41,676 bases of DNA, taken from assembly GCA_009782385.1 (NCBI GenBank), contig WRJE01000012.1, positions 1 through 41,676 of the forward strand. Direction: 5' to 3'. The notes below the pieces were generated by a model. It did no database searches, was not told the DNA's origin, and saw only the letters and a program-made list of their open reading frames with translations. Numbering within the stretch: position 1 is the stretch's first letter; every line of letters starts with the position of its first letter. This document shows, piece after piece, positions 8,935 to 18,241 of this stretch. The position numbers and the translations under genes are program-made. Source of the stretch: Oscillospiraceae bacterium. GTDB lineage: Bacteria; Bacillota; Clostridia; Oscillospirales; UBA929.

Positions 8935-8945
8935 TTAGTGTGCAG

Positions 8946-8976
8946 GAAACCCGCCCGTTGGCACAGGGCGGGTTTC
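8946..8976 (+). terminator. GC-rich hairpin between lipoprotein and permease genes (terminator, attenuator or mRNA stabiliser)
   Basis: GAAACCCGCCC...GGGCGGGTTTC, 11-bp perfect stem. Confidence 0.6.
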
Positions 8977-9009
8977 ATTTAAGAATAATTTGTTAGAAGG
9001 GGTAGTCGT

Positions 9010-9963
9010 ATGGCAGCTAATAAAATCAAACATAAAAACACCTCCTCAAATGAGCCGCTGTCAAAGGATTTGAAGCGTAATTGGGTGATGTATTTGCTGT
9101 TTATACCTGTGGCGGCATATTTTATCACATTTAATTATATTCCCATGGCCGGTATTGTCATGGCGTTTCAAGATTTCAGCTTTGCCAGAGGTATTTTCGG
9201 CAGCACCTTCGTTGGTTTTGATAATTTTGTGGATTTGTTTACAGGTTCGGCTTTCGGGACGGTTATGCGAAATACCATTGCCATGGCAGCCCTTAACCTT
9301 ACTTTGGGCTTTTTCGCCCCTGTTGTGCTGGCGTTTATTATCTGCGAAACTCCGTATAAAAGATATCGGCGTTTGATTCAAACAGTTTCATATATGCCTT
9401 ACTTTGTAGCGGCTGTAGTTGTAACGCAGTTGGTTAGGGAACTGCTTGGCACAAACGGGGGCGTTACACTCTTCCTGTCCATGTTCGGGCTTGATAAACA
9501 GAACTGGCTGGCCAATCCCAATATACCGGTGTTCTGGCTTATAAATACCTTTACGGATATATGGCAGGGTGCGGGTTTTGGTACAATCGTATATATCGCC
9601 GCCATACATAATATAAGCGGCGACCTTCACGAGGCTGCGGCAATCGACGGCGCGGGACGGTGGATACGGCTTACGAAAATCACATTACCCGGCATATTCC
9701 CAACCATTACTTTATTCTTCGCCCTGCGAATCGGGCTTGTGTTTGTAACGGGATTTGACAAAATCCTATTACTGTATATGCCTACCACATACGCTACCGC
9801 CGATGTGCTGACAACCTATACCTTCCGTATGGCTTTCGGTGCCGGAGGCGGCAATTTCGGACTTTCGGCAGCATCCGGGTTGTTCCAGTCGGCAGTTGGC
9901 ACATTCCTGCTTATTTTCTCTAATTGGCTTAACAGGCGGCTTACTAAAAACTCATTATTCTAA
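9010..9963 (+). CDS. ABC transporter permease, LplB-type
   Basis: RNWVMYLLFIPVAAYFITFNYIPMAGIVMAFQDFS; EAAAIDGAG EAA loop; about 6 TM segments. Confidence 0.9.
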   Translation: MAANKIKHKNTSSNEPLSKDLKRNWVMYLLFIPVAAYFITFNYIPMAGIVMAFQDFSFARGIFGSTFVGFDNFVDLFTGSAFGTVMRNTIAMAALNLTLGFFAPVVLAFIICETPYKRYRRLIQTVSYMPYFVAAVVVTQLVRELLGTNGGVTLFLSMFGLDKQNWLANPNIPVFWLINTFTDIWQGAGFGTIVYIAAIHNISGDLHEAAAIDGAGRWIRLTKITLPGIFPTITLFFALRIGLVFVTGFDKILLLYMPTTYATADVLTTYTFRMAFGAGGGNFGLSAASGLFQSAVGTFLLIFSNWLNRRLTKNSLF

Positions 9964-9979
9964 AAGGAGACGGGACAAT

Positions 9980-10879
9980 ATGAATAAATATAGAAGACCG
10001 CGCGAAGGCATGGTTGAACATACAGGAGCCTTGTCCCAACTTACCAACTTTATTTTAGCGGCACTGTTGGCCGGTATAGCGTTTTGTGCTTTTGTGCCTC
10101 TGTGGCACGTGCTGATGGCATCTATATCTGAAGGCGAACGAGTACTGGCTCAATCCGGTATTTTGTGGTGTCCCGCAGGTTTCGCAAACCTAAACGGGTA
10201 TCAGTTGATTTTCCAAGATGCCAGCATAGTAAGGGGTTACTTAAATACGATTATGTACGTAGTTCTCGCCACCGGGTTGGGTGTAATAATAAATACTTTG
10301 GGAGCCTATACTCTCAGTCAGCCGTCACGATTCCGTATGATTCTGGTTTTCTTTGTTGTGTTTACCTCACTGTTCAGCGGCGGTCTGGTACCTACTTATA
10401 TGGTAATACGGTCATTGGGAATGGTAGGCACACCCCTGTCGCTGATTATACCCGGATGTACAAATGCCTTCTTTTTACTGATGCTGATGAACGGATTCCG
10501 CCGTGTGCCGGAATCAACGGTAGAATCCGCTAGAATAGACGGTGCCGGACATATAAGGGTTATGTTCCGGATTATGCTGCCCCAAGCTCGCGGTATGTTA
10601 CTGGTAACAATCATCAATTCAGTGGTTATGCAATGGAACTCTTGGTTTCCCGCGTCCATTTATGTCACCAACCAACGGCACTACTGGCCGCTTCAGTTGT
10701 GGATTCGGCAGATTGTGTCTGAAAACGTCAATATCCTTCAATCCGCCAACCCGAATTTTAATCGCTGGCTTATTCAGTACGCGGTAATAATTGCCGCCAC
10801 ACTCCCTATTTTATTAGTGTTCCCATTCTTCCAAAAACAGTTAGAAAAAGGGATGTTGGTCGGTAGCGTTAAAGAATAA
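9980..10879 (+). CDS. ABC transporter permease, YtcP-type
   Basis: PLWHVLMASIS..., ESARIDGAGH EAA loop, C-terminal FFQKQLEKGMLVGSVKE. Confidence 0.9.
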   Translation: MNKYRRPREGMVEHTGALSQLTNFILAALLAGIAFCAFVPLWHVLMASISEGERVLAQSGILWCPAGFANLNGYQLIFQDASIVRGYLNTIMYVVLATGLGVIINTLGAYTLSQPSRFRMILVFFVVFTSLFSGGLVPTYMVIRSLGMVGTPLSLIIPGCTNAFFLLMLMNGFRRVPESTVESARIDGAGHIRVMFRIMLPQARGMLLVTIINSVVMQWNSWFPASIYVTNQRHYWPLQLWIRQIVSENVNILQSANPNFNRWLIQYAVIIAATLPILLVFPFFQKQLEKGMLVGSVKE

Positions 10880-10883
10880 CAAT

Positions 10884-12443
10884 ATGAATGCGAGGGTAAA
10901 AGATATGGTTATAAAAGATGTTAACGGCGTTGGTCGTGTTGAGGTTAAAACACCGGCATTGCCCGATTATATGAAAAGAGTTTCGGGTACATACACCCGT
11001 ACCGGCAAAATCATGGTGAGTTATCGGCGTGATGACCGCCCGGAAGAAAAGGATTATACCTATATCGCCGTAGCTGACGGACATGGATTCCGCGATATTT
11101 TCGCGGGGATAATCCCTGTACATCCCAAAGCTAACGGTATCCGTTATATGGTATACAACGATAACAGGCGTGTCCTGTTGGGAGATTATGTGTTGGAATG
11201 CACGCCTGATATTGATAATTGCGAAAAGGCGGAACTTATCCCAATACAGTACCCTTGGGGTTTGAAAGATGACGAGCGTATTTTTATGAACTGGTCTGAA
11301 ATTATTATTTCACCGGATAACGAGTGCATTTGCTGGACGATTTTATTTAATGGTATGCGGGGAGCCGCTAACGGTTTCGGACAGCTTGTCCGGGAGGACA
11401 AGGTGTATGTTATCAAAAACGCGCAAATCATCAGCAGTACCGCCGCATATGAACCTGACCCGAAGCGGCATGGATATATGTTGGCGAAACCCATGCGTGG
11501 CGGCGAAGTTAAGCAATTTGTAAGGGGCGGCACGGCTATATCTTTGGTTGGCGGCAGTACATCGGCACTGACAGACTCTGTCGTGCAGGACTTATTTTCA
11601 GAAGATATTGAGCAAGTCACCAAACTGCCCGGTTACGAGGAAACTACAATTTTTTCACCTGATGAAAAACTGGGACTTGTAATGAGTACACGGGATTCTA
11701 TGAAAACAAACTGCGCGATTCTGGGACTTTTACCGCGCCCATATGCCATGCTGGTGACAATGGGGATGATTAATGTTGTGTATTTATACTGCGTTGCGGG
11801 GGTGAGGCAATTCCGCAAGGGTAATATAGGACCCGCGTTGATTGAGATTGATAAATCCGTGGCGGGCGGGGACTACCGGGGCGCGGTGTTATGCGACCCG
11901 GAAAGCGAATGGGTATACTGCTCCCCCATGACATGGCATCCGGGCGGCAAAGCCGCAATCTGGCCGGAAGTAAACCGTGGCACACTGGAATACCGTCTGC
12001 GGGTGGCGGAATTGTTGGATTACAAACCGCAAGCTACCATACCCATAAAGAAAACCCCTGTAAATATTTCTTATGGAATCCGTGATGAAAGCGTGCTTTG
12101 GCAAGCGCAAGCCCCGATACCGGAATTAAGAATCGCGGGTAAAGCCGGAGGCGATATGGTTCATAAACGGGAAGGCGGCGTTGCTGAATCAACATTCAAC
12201 CAATTTACCGATGATGGTAAATCTTTCTTTGACGGTTGGGAAAAAAGCGGATTTGATGCTGAGGGCAATGTGTTTTTTGAGGCAGACATGAAAATGTACG
12301 GGGAGCAGGTCGGAGAAATGAAATTTAAGCTCACCTTTACCGCCATGAGCTTTACCGAACCCTGTAAACTCATTAAATCAAAAAGCTATGGTTACGCGGA
12401 ATATTTGAATACCCGGCTTGAAGTTGAAGATATGGAAGAGTAA
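10884..12443 (+). CDS. Uncharacterised cytoplasmic protein, probable beta-propeller (PD40/WD40-like blades)
   Basis: 519 aa with no signal peptide. Repeated blade-like signatures: NWSEIIISPDNECICWTI, YEETTIFSPDEKLGLVMST, SPMTWHPGGKAAIWPE. An alternative start at 10905 has a better RBS. Confidence 0.6.
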   Translation: MNARVKDMVIKDVNGVGRVEVKTPALPDYMKRVSGTYTRTGKIMVSYRRDDRPEEKDYTYIAVADGHGFRDIFAGIIPVHPKANGIRYMVYNDNRRVLLGDYVLECTPDIDNCEKAELIPIQYPWGLKDDERIFMNWSEIIISPDNECICWTILFNGMRGAANGFGQLVREDKVYVIKNAQIISSTAAYEPDPKRHGYMLAKPMRGGEVKQFVRGGTAISLVGGSTSALTDSVVQDLFSEDIEQVTKLPGYEETTIFSPDEKLGLVMSTRDSMKTNCAILGLLPRPYAMLVTMGMINVVYLYCVAGVRQFRKGNIGPALIEIDKSVAGGDYRGAVLCDPESEWVYCSPMTWHPGGKAAIWPEVNRGTLEYRLRVAELLDYKPQATIPIKKTPVNISYGIRDESVLWQAQAPIPELRIAGKAGGDMVHKREGGVAESTFNQFTDDGKSFFDGWEKSGFDAEGNVFFEADMKMYGEQVGEMKFKLTFTAMSFTEPCKLIKSKSYGYAEYLNTRLEVEDMEE

Positions 12444-12463
12444 ATAACGAATGGAGTGCGGCA

Positions 12464-15109
12464 ATGAAAGCAGTACAATTAAAAACAGACTACAGGCATT
12501 CTCCCCTAGGTATTGATAATCAAACCCCGCTGTTTTCATGGAAATGTGAAGGGGGAATCAAGCAGTCTGCTTTCCGGGTTTTGGCGAAAGATGAATCCGG
12601 CACGGAAATATTTGACAGCGGTAAAGTGCAGACCGATTCCATGAGATGCCGCTACAGCGGGAATCCACTGGTCAGCAGGCAGCGTGTTACTTGGGGTGTT
12701 ACTCTGTGGGACGAAAAAAAGCGTGAGGAACAATCCGAAATAGCTGCCTTTGATATGGGATTATTAAACCCCGGTGACTGGCAAGCCGACTGGATTTGCG
12801 GCGTGGATACTGACAAGGAAGAACGGCTGCCCGCAGATTATTACAAAAGGGATTTCAATGTATCTAAGCCGATTAAATCAGCCAGACTGTATGCTACCGC
12901 TTGCGGGGTATATACGGCTTTAGTAAACGGTAAACGTGTAAGCGATATTTTAGCTCCCGGATATACGCAGTATGACAAACGCTTGTATTATCAAACTTAT
13001 GATGTAACCAACCTTTTGCTTATGGAGAATAATTCGTTGGAATTTACCGTTGGTGACGGTTGGTATAAGGGTAAGGTAGGCAACGACAACTTGGAATATA
13101 TGTACGGAGGGTATCAAACTAAGTTACTGGCGCAGTTGGAGATTAAATATGAGGACGGAATCCGGGAAGTTATAGGTACGGACAGTCAATTCTTGTGGTG
13201 TAATGACGGTCCTGTGGGTTATAACGATATGAAGGACGGCGAGGTATACAATGCCGGAAAAACACCGTCTTACTCAGCTAACGCCGTGGAAACCGCACAT
13301 AATATACACCCTATTGCCAATTTACATGATGGTATTTTTGAACACGAACGGTTTGTGCCTAAACTGGAAGTCTCACCCTCAGGCAGAAATATACTAAATT
13401 TCGGTCAGAACTTAGCCGGATATGTACGCTTTAAGCCCAACGGAAAACCGGGGGATACCATTACAATAAAAATGTTTGAAATAACTGACCACGGTGAATA
13501 CACCGATGTTAACATACGCAATCCCGCCCTGCCGGATTTTCCCGCAGTACAGCAGATTACATATATCTGCGGGGAGGAAAATAACTGGTTTCAACCGGAT
13601 TTCTTCTGCTCCGGCTTTCAGTACGCTTTGGTAGAAGGTATGGACAGTGTAAATCCGACAGATTTTGAAGCGGTAGCGTTGTATTCAAAAATGAATTTCA
13701 CCGGGCAGTTTTCCTGCTCCAATGAGTCAATCAACAAATTTCTATGCAATACCGTATGGAGCTTAAAAAGCAACTTTGCGGATGTACCCACGGACTGCCC
13801 ACACAGGGAAAAGAACGGTTGGACCGGTGATGCCCAAGTTTTCGCTAAAACTGCCGTCTACTTGGCGGATACCTACGCTTTTTTCCGTAAGTGGCTTAAA
13901 GATGTGCGGGACTGCCAGAGAGAGGATGGGCGTGTAGCCAACGTATGTCCCAAAACCGCCAAGATGGGTATGGCTGATGTGCTGAACGGTTCTGTGGGTT
14001 GGGCGGACGCGGCTGTTATTATTCCATATACCTTATGGAAATCCTACGGGGACATCAACTGCGTTACGGAGAATTACGATTTGATGCACGGTTGGAAGGA
14101 ATATGTAATCAAAGCGGCCTCAGATAAATCTATTTATCAACCGGCGGAGGATGGTTCTCCCCAAAAGCAGATGGAAGCTATAATAAAACCGTTTTTGCTT
14201 CCCTATTCGCCTTATAATCGTTTTATTATCGAGTCCGGTCTGCACTGGGGCGAATGGTGCGAACCCGGCGTGGACAGCATGGCGGGCGGGTATATAGAAA
14301 TAGCGAAACCTAAGCAGGAAGTAACCTGCGCTTATATGCACTATTCCATGACATTGCTTGAGGAAATGCTGCTTGCCATAGATAAAAGCGAAGAGGCGGC
14401 ACAATGCAAGGAATACGCAGACGGCGCGAAGGCGGCGTATAATTTCCACTTTGTAAAAGATAACGACATTGAAGCCCTGCGGCAAGCTCCCTATGTCCGC
14501 GCCCTTGCCCTAGGTTTGCTTGACGGCGAAGCCATTAAAAATGCGGCTCATCGGTTAAATGAAATGGTGGTGAACGGAGGATACAAGGTGGGTACGGGAT
14601 TCCTCTCCACGCCGTTTATATTGCAAGTTCTTATGAAACACGGATATGGGGACACGGCTTACACGATGTTGGAGAACAAAGATGCACCCAGTTGGCTGGC
14701 TATGGTGGAGCAAGGCGCTACAACGGTTTGCGAGCATTACGAAATCTACAACGAAGACGGAAGCCCGAAAAGCATTTCTCTTAACCATTATTCACTCGGA
14801 GCGGTATGCGGGTTTTTATTTGATACGGTGTGCGGTATTAGTGTCGCCGGGGAAAACCGTTTTGTAATTAAACCAATACCGGGTGGCAGTTTGGAATGGG
14901 CGGAAGCAAGTTATGATTCCGTATACGGAAAAGTAACCGGCCGTTGGGAACGGAACGAGAATGGGTATACTCTCAGTTTTGAAATTCCTGCGAATACATC
15001 GGCGGCAATTCACTTGCCGGACGGAAAAGTCTATGAGGCAGGCAGCGGCACTTATACCTATGCGGGACATCATTGGGGTTATAATCAGAAGGAAGGGGCT
15101 GCGCCGTAA
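12464..15109 (+). CDS. GH78 alpha-L-rhamnosidase
   Basis: 881 aa; N-terminal SPLGID...PLFSWK, DVPTDCPHREKNGWTGDAQVF, WGEWCEPG, GATTVCEHYE, SLNHYSLGAVCGFLFDTVCGI. Confidence 0.88.
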   Translation: MKAVQLKTDYRHSPLGIDNQTPLFSWKCEGGIKQSAFRVLAKDESGTEIFDSGKVQTDSMRCRYSGNPLVSRQRVTWGVTLWDEKKREEQSEIAAFDMGLLNPGDWQADWICGVDTDKEERLPADYYKRDFNVSKPIKSARLYATACGVYTALVNGKRVSDILAPGYTQYDKRLYYQTYDVTNLLLMENNSLEFTVGDGWYKGKVGNDNLEYMYGGYQTKLLAQLEIKYEDGIREVIGTDSQFLWCNDGPVGYNDMKDGEVYNAGKTPSYSANAVETAHNIHPIANLHDGIFEHERFVPKLEVSPSGRNILNFGQNLAGYVRFKPNGKPGDTITIKMFEITDHGEYTDVNIRNPALPDFPAVQQITYICGEENNWFQPDFFCSGFQYALVEGMDSVNPTDFEAVALYSKMNFTGQFSCSNESINKFLCNTVWSLKSNFADVPTDCPHREKNGWTGDAQVFAKTAVYLADTYAFFRKWLKDVRDCQREDGRVANVCPKTAKMGMADVLNGSVGWADAAVIIPYTLWKSYGDINCVTENYDLMHGWKEYVIKAASDKSIYQPAEDGSPQKQMEAIIKPFLLPYSPYNRFIIESGLHWGEWCEPGVDSMAGGYIEIAKPKQEVTCAYMHYSMTLLEEMLLAIDKSEEAAQCKEYADGAKAAYNFHFVKDNDIEALRQAPYVRALALGLLDGEAIKNAAHRLNEMVVNGGYKVGTGFLSTPFILQVLMKHGYGDTAYTMLENKDAPSWLAMVEQGATTVCEHYEIYNEDGSPKSISLNHYSLGAVCGFLFDTVCGISVAGENRFVIKPIPGGSLEWAEASYDSVYGKVTGRWERNENGYTLSFEIPANTSAAIHLPDGKVYEAGSGTYTYAGHHWGYNQKEGAAP

Positions 15110-15209
15110 TAAATCAAAACCACCACATAAACATCAACATCGGGGAGAGTTCGCATTAGTTCCTAATACCTGACGATGAAAATAATTACCGCAAATTTAA
15201 GATACAGCA

Positions 15210-15252
15210 AACAAATATAGTGATATACAGTTTTGCGATTCTTGTGTAAAAT
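15210..15252 (+). promoter_or_regulatory. 43-bp promoter module copy 1 (upstream of GH78 15339)
   Basis: AACAAATATAGTGATATACA-N17-TAAAAT; TATACA at 15224-15229 and TAAAAT at 15247-15252. Confidence 0.65.
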
Positions 15253-15338
15253 CCAGACACCACTATATAATCAATCTTTAAGCCAACATGAAAGAGACAG
15301 TGTATGCGCCTTGGAATGATGAAAAGGAGTTGCGCCGT

Positions 15339-18110
15339 ATGAAAATAGTTCAATGCCGCACAAACCATCTTGAATCCCCCATGGGATTCAAAATAGGAAA
15401 GCCCGTTTTTTCCTACAAGGTGACCGAAGCCAAAGGGAAAAAGCAGACCTCGGCACGTATCAGATTATCCGCAGCGGTCGATATGACCGCCGTTGTGTAT
15501 GACACCGGATTGTCTGATTCCATTAACAGCTTGGCTCATACGGCGGATATTAAACTGTCCCCCCGCACCCGTTATTACTGGGACGTGACCGTTCAAAGTG
15601 ACGCGGGCGAGGAAGCGGTCAGTGAATTGAACCGGTTTGAAACAGGAAAGCAAGACGAGAAGTGGCAGGCGGAATGGATAACCTGCGAGAGTTCAGACAG
15701 TCGCCATCCGATTTTCAGCACGCCGTTAACTATATCAAAACCTGTCACTCAAGCCAGACTGTACATATGCGGGTTGGGGCTGTACGAAACCCATATCGGC
15801 GGCGTGCGTGTCGGGAACGAGCGGCTTACGCCCTACTGCAACGATTACAATGAATGGCTGCAATATCAAACCTATGATGTCACTTCGCTCGTCAAGGACG
15901 GTGCGTCTATTGAAGTCATGCTCGGAAACGGGTGGTATAAGGGGCGTTTCGGCTTTGTCTCAAAGCCGGATTCTGAGGGATATTACGGCAGCACATGGAA
16001 GCTGTTGGCGGAACTGCGGGTTCTTCACCCCGATGGCAGTGAAACCGTCATTGGAACAGACGACAGTTGGAAGGTTTCGCGGGGTAATATCGTGTTTTCC
16101 AACATATATGACGGAGAAGTTCGCAACGATACACTTGAGCCTGTTCAAACCGTTTCCGCTTCTTTATGCGAGGAAACACTGCCGCAGCCGACCGAACGTT
16201 TAAGTACTCCTGTAGTCGTATGCGAAGAATTAACTCCCATAGCGTTAATACATACTCCGATTGGCGAGACGGTGCTTGATTTGGGGCAGAACATAACAGG
16301 AAGTTTCCGCCTAAAGGTTTGCGAACCCAAAGGCTCGATTATCTATCTGCAATTCGGTGAGCATATGCAGGACGGCAATTTCTACCGCGATAATTTACGC
16401 AGCGCGAAAGCGGAATATACTTATACAAGTGACGGGCATGAGCATATACTTGAACCGAAATTTACTTTTTACGGTTATAGATATGTCAAGGTGACGGGAA
16501 TCACGACCTTGAACAAAGAAGACTTCACAGGTCTGGTTCTGCTCTCATGGCTGCCGCCCTCCGGTAAGATAAAAACCGGGCATGAGTTGGTTAATAAACT
16601 TATATCCAATGCCGAATGGGGCATGAAAGGAAACTTCCTCGATGTACCGACAGATTGTCCACAACGTGACGAACGTATGGGGTGGACGGGCGATACTCAG
16701 GTCTTCGGTGCAACGGCTTGTTACTTCCGCGACTGCTATGCTTTTTACCGTAAATTCCTGTACGATGTCACGCAGGAGCAGAAGCCGTTAAACGGGATGG
16801 TTCCCAATGTTGTTCCCTCTTTCGGCGAGGCGGGGTGCGCGGCGGTTTGGGGTGATTTAGCCTGTATCATGCCGTGGACGGTTTACCTGTTTTCGGGCGA
16901 TGTGACAATTCTTCGCGACCAGTACGACAGCATGAAGGCATGGGTGGACTACATCACCCGTATAGACACCGACAGCGGCTGGCAGGAAGCGTTCCATTTC
17001 GGCGACTGGCTGGCGTTGGATAACCCTCGCGGCGGCACTGAGCAAACCTTCGGAGGTACAAACGAGGGCTATATCGGCTATGTGTATTACGCCTACAGCG
17101 CACAGCTTGTCTCGCGTGCCGCCGATATTTTAGACAGAGCGGACGACAAGGCAAAATACGCGGAACTGTCTAATCAGATACGCGAGAAAATTCTAAAAGA
17201 ATACTTTTCACCAAACGGACGCTGCTGTATCAACACGCAGACCGCCCTGATTCTGGCATTGCGGCATGGTTTGCCGCCCGACACCGAGAAAACAAGAAAC
17301 GCGCTAAAGCAGAAGTTCAGGGACAGTGACGGCAAGCTCCAAACAGGCTTTGTGGGTACTCCCCTGTTATGTCCGGTGCTGTCTGAAAACGGCATGACCG
17401 AGAAAGCGTATGACCTGTTATTAAATGAAGATTATCCCGGCTGGCTGTTCTCCGTAAAACTCGGGGCGACTACAATCTGGGAGCGGTGGAACAGCGTGGA
17501 GGCGGACGGGCGTATGTCGTCAACCGGAATGAACAGCCTCAACCATTACGCTTACGGGTCTATTGTGGAGTGGCTGTTCAGATACGCGGCGGGGTTAAAA
17601 CCTGTCGAGGGCAATCCCGGCTTCCGTCATGTTCTGATACAGCCTGAACCTGATATTAGATTGGAATCGTTGGATATGACCTGCGACTCATCGGCGGGAA
17701 TATATCGTATCCGTTGGGAGTTTGATAAAGGTGAAAATATAAAGTTGGATATTGAAATACCGTTTAACTGCACTGCGGAGCTGAAGCTGCCATACGCGCC
17801 GGAACGCTTGCCGGAAGGGCATTCACTTCCCGCGCAAAGCGAAGACGGCAGTTACTTATTAACTTCGGGGGTATATTCGGTATCGTATACGGTTCAGCTA
17901 AACCGCAGATGTATGTCGGCGGATTGCACACTACAGGAGCTGCTTGACGACCAATATGCCAAAAATGTTCTGATACGCGCCATACCGGGGATACTCAGCG
18001 TTCCGCCCTCTATGTGCGATAAAACCTTGAGCGAGCTGCTCATAATGATTCGCGGCGAAAACGCGGCGAAAGAAATCGCGGCTGTTAACAAGGAACTGAA
18101 ACAGGTCTAA
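15339..18110 (+). CDS. GH78 alpha-L-rhamnosidase with C-terminal helical extension
   Basis: DVPTDCPQRDERMGWTGDTQVF canonical GH78 motif; ATTIWERWNS; SLNHYAYGSIVEWLF. GGAG at about 15326 precedes ATG 15339. Confidence 0.92.
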   Translation: MKIVQCRTNHLESPMGFKIGKPVFSYKVTEAKGKKQTSARIRLSAAVDMTAVVYDTGLSDSINSLAHTADIKLSPRTRYYWDVTVQSDAGEEAVSELNRFETGKQDEKWQAEWITCESSDSRHPIFSTPLTISKPVTQARLYICGLGLYETHIGGVRVGNERLTPYCNDYNEWLQYQTYDVTSLVKDGASIEVMLGNGWYKGRFGFVSKPDSEGYYGSTWKLLAELRVLHPDGSETVIGTDDSWKVSRGNIVFSNIYDGEVRNDTLEPVQTVSASLCEETLPQPTERLSTPVVVCEELTPIALIHTPIGETVLDLGQNITGSFRLKVCEPKGSIIYLQFGEHMQDGNFYRDNLRSAKAEYTYTSDGHEHILEPKFTFYGYRYVKVTGITTLNKEDFTGLVLLSWLPPSGKIKTGHELVNKLISNAEWGMKGNFLDVPTDCPQRDERMGWTGDTQVFGATACYFRDCYAFYRKFLYDVTQEQKPLNGMVPNVVPSFGEAGCAAVWGDLACIMPWTVYLFSGDVTILRDQYDSMKAWVDYITRIDTDSGWQEAFHFGDWLALDNPRGGTEQTFGGTNEGYIGYVYYAYSAQLVSRAADILDRADDKAKYAELSNQIREKILKEYFSPNGRCCINTQTALILALRHGLPPDTEKTRNALKQKFRDSDGKLQTGFVGTPLLCPVLSENGMTEKAYDLLLNEDYPGWLFSVKLGATTIWERWNSVEADGRMSSTGMNSLNHYAYGSIVEWLFRYAAGLKPVEGNPGFRHVLIQPEPDIRLESLDMTCDSSAGIYRIRWEFDKGENIKLDIEIPFNCTAELKLPYAPERLPEGHSLPAQSEDGSYLLTSGVYSVSYTVQLNRRCMSADCTLQELLDDQYAKNVLIRAIPGILSVPPSMCDKTLSELLIMIRGENAAKEIAAVNKELKQV

Positions 18111-18136
18111 ATCACTCACAAATATGCCGCTGTTAA

Positions 18137-18179
18137 AACAAATATAGTGATATACATAATGCGATGTGTTGTGTAAAAT
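18137..18179 (+). promoter_or_regulatory. 43-bp promoter module copy 2 (upstream of solute-binding lipoprotein 18242)
   Basis: AACAAATATAGTGATATACA-N17-TAAAAT; same internal spacing as copy 1. Confidence 0.65.
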
Positions 18180-18241
18180 GGTTGTATCTATAGTGGTACA
18201 GCCATATTTTTTTGGTAAATATAAACACGGAGGTAAGAAAA

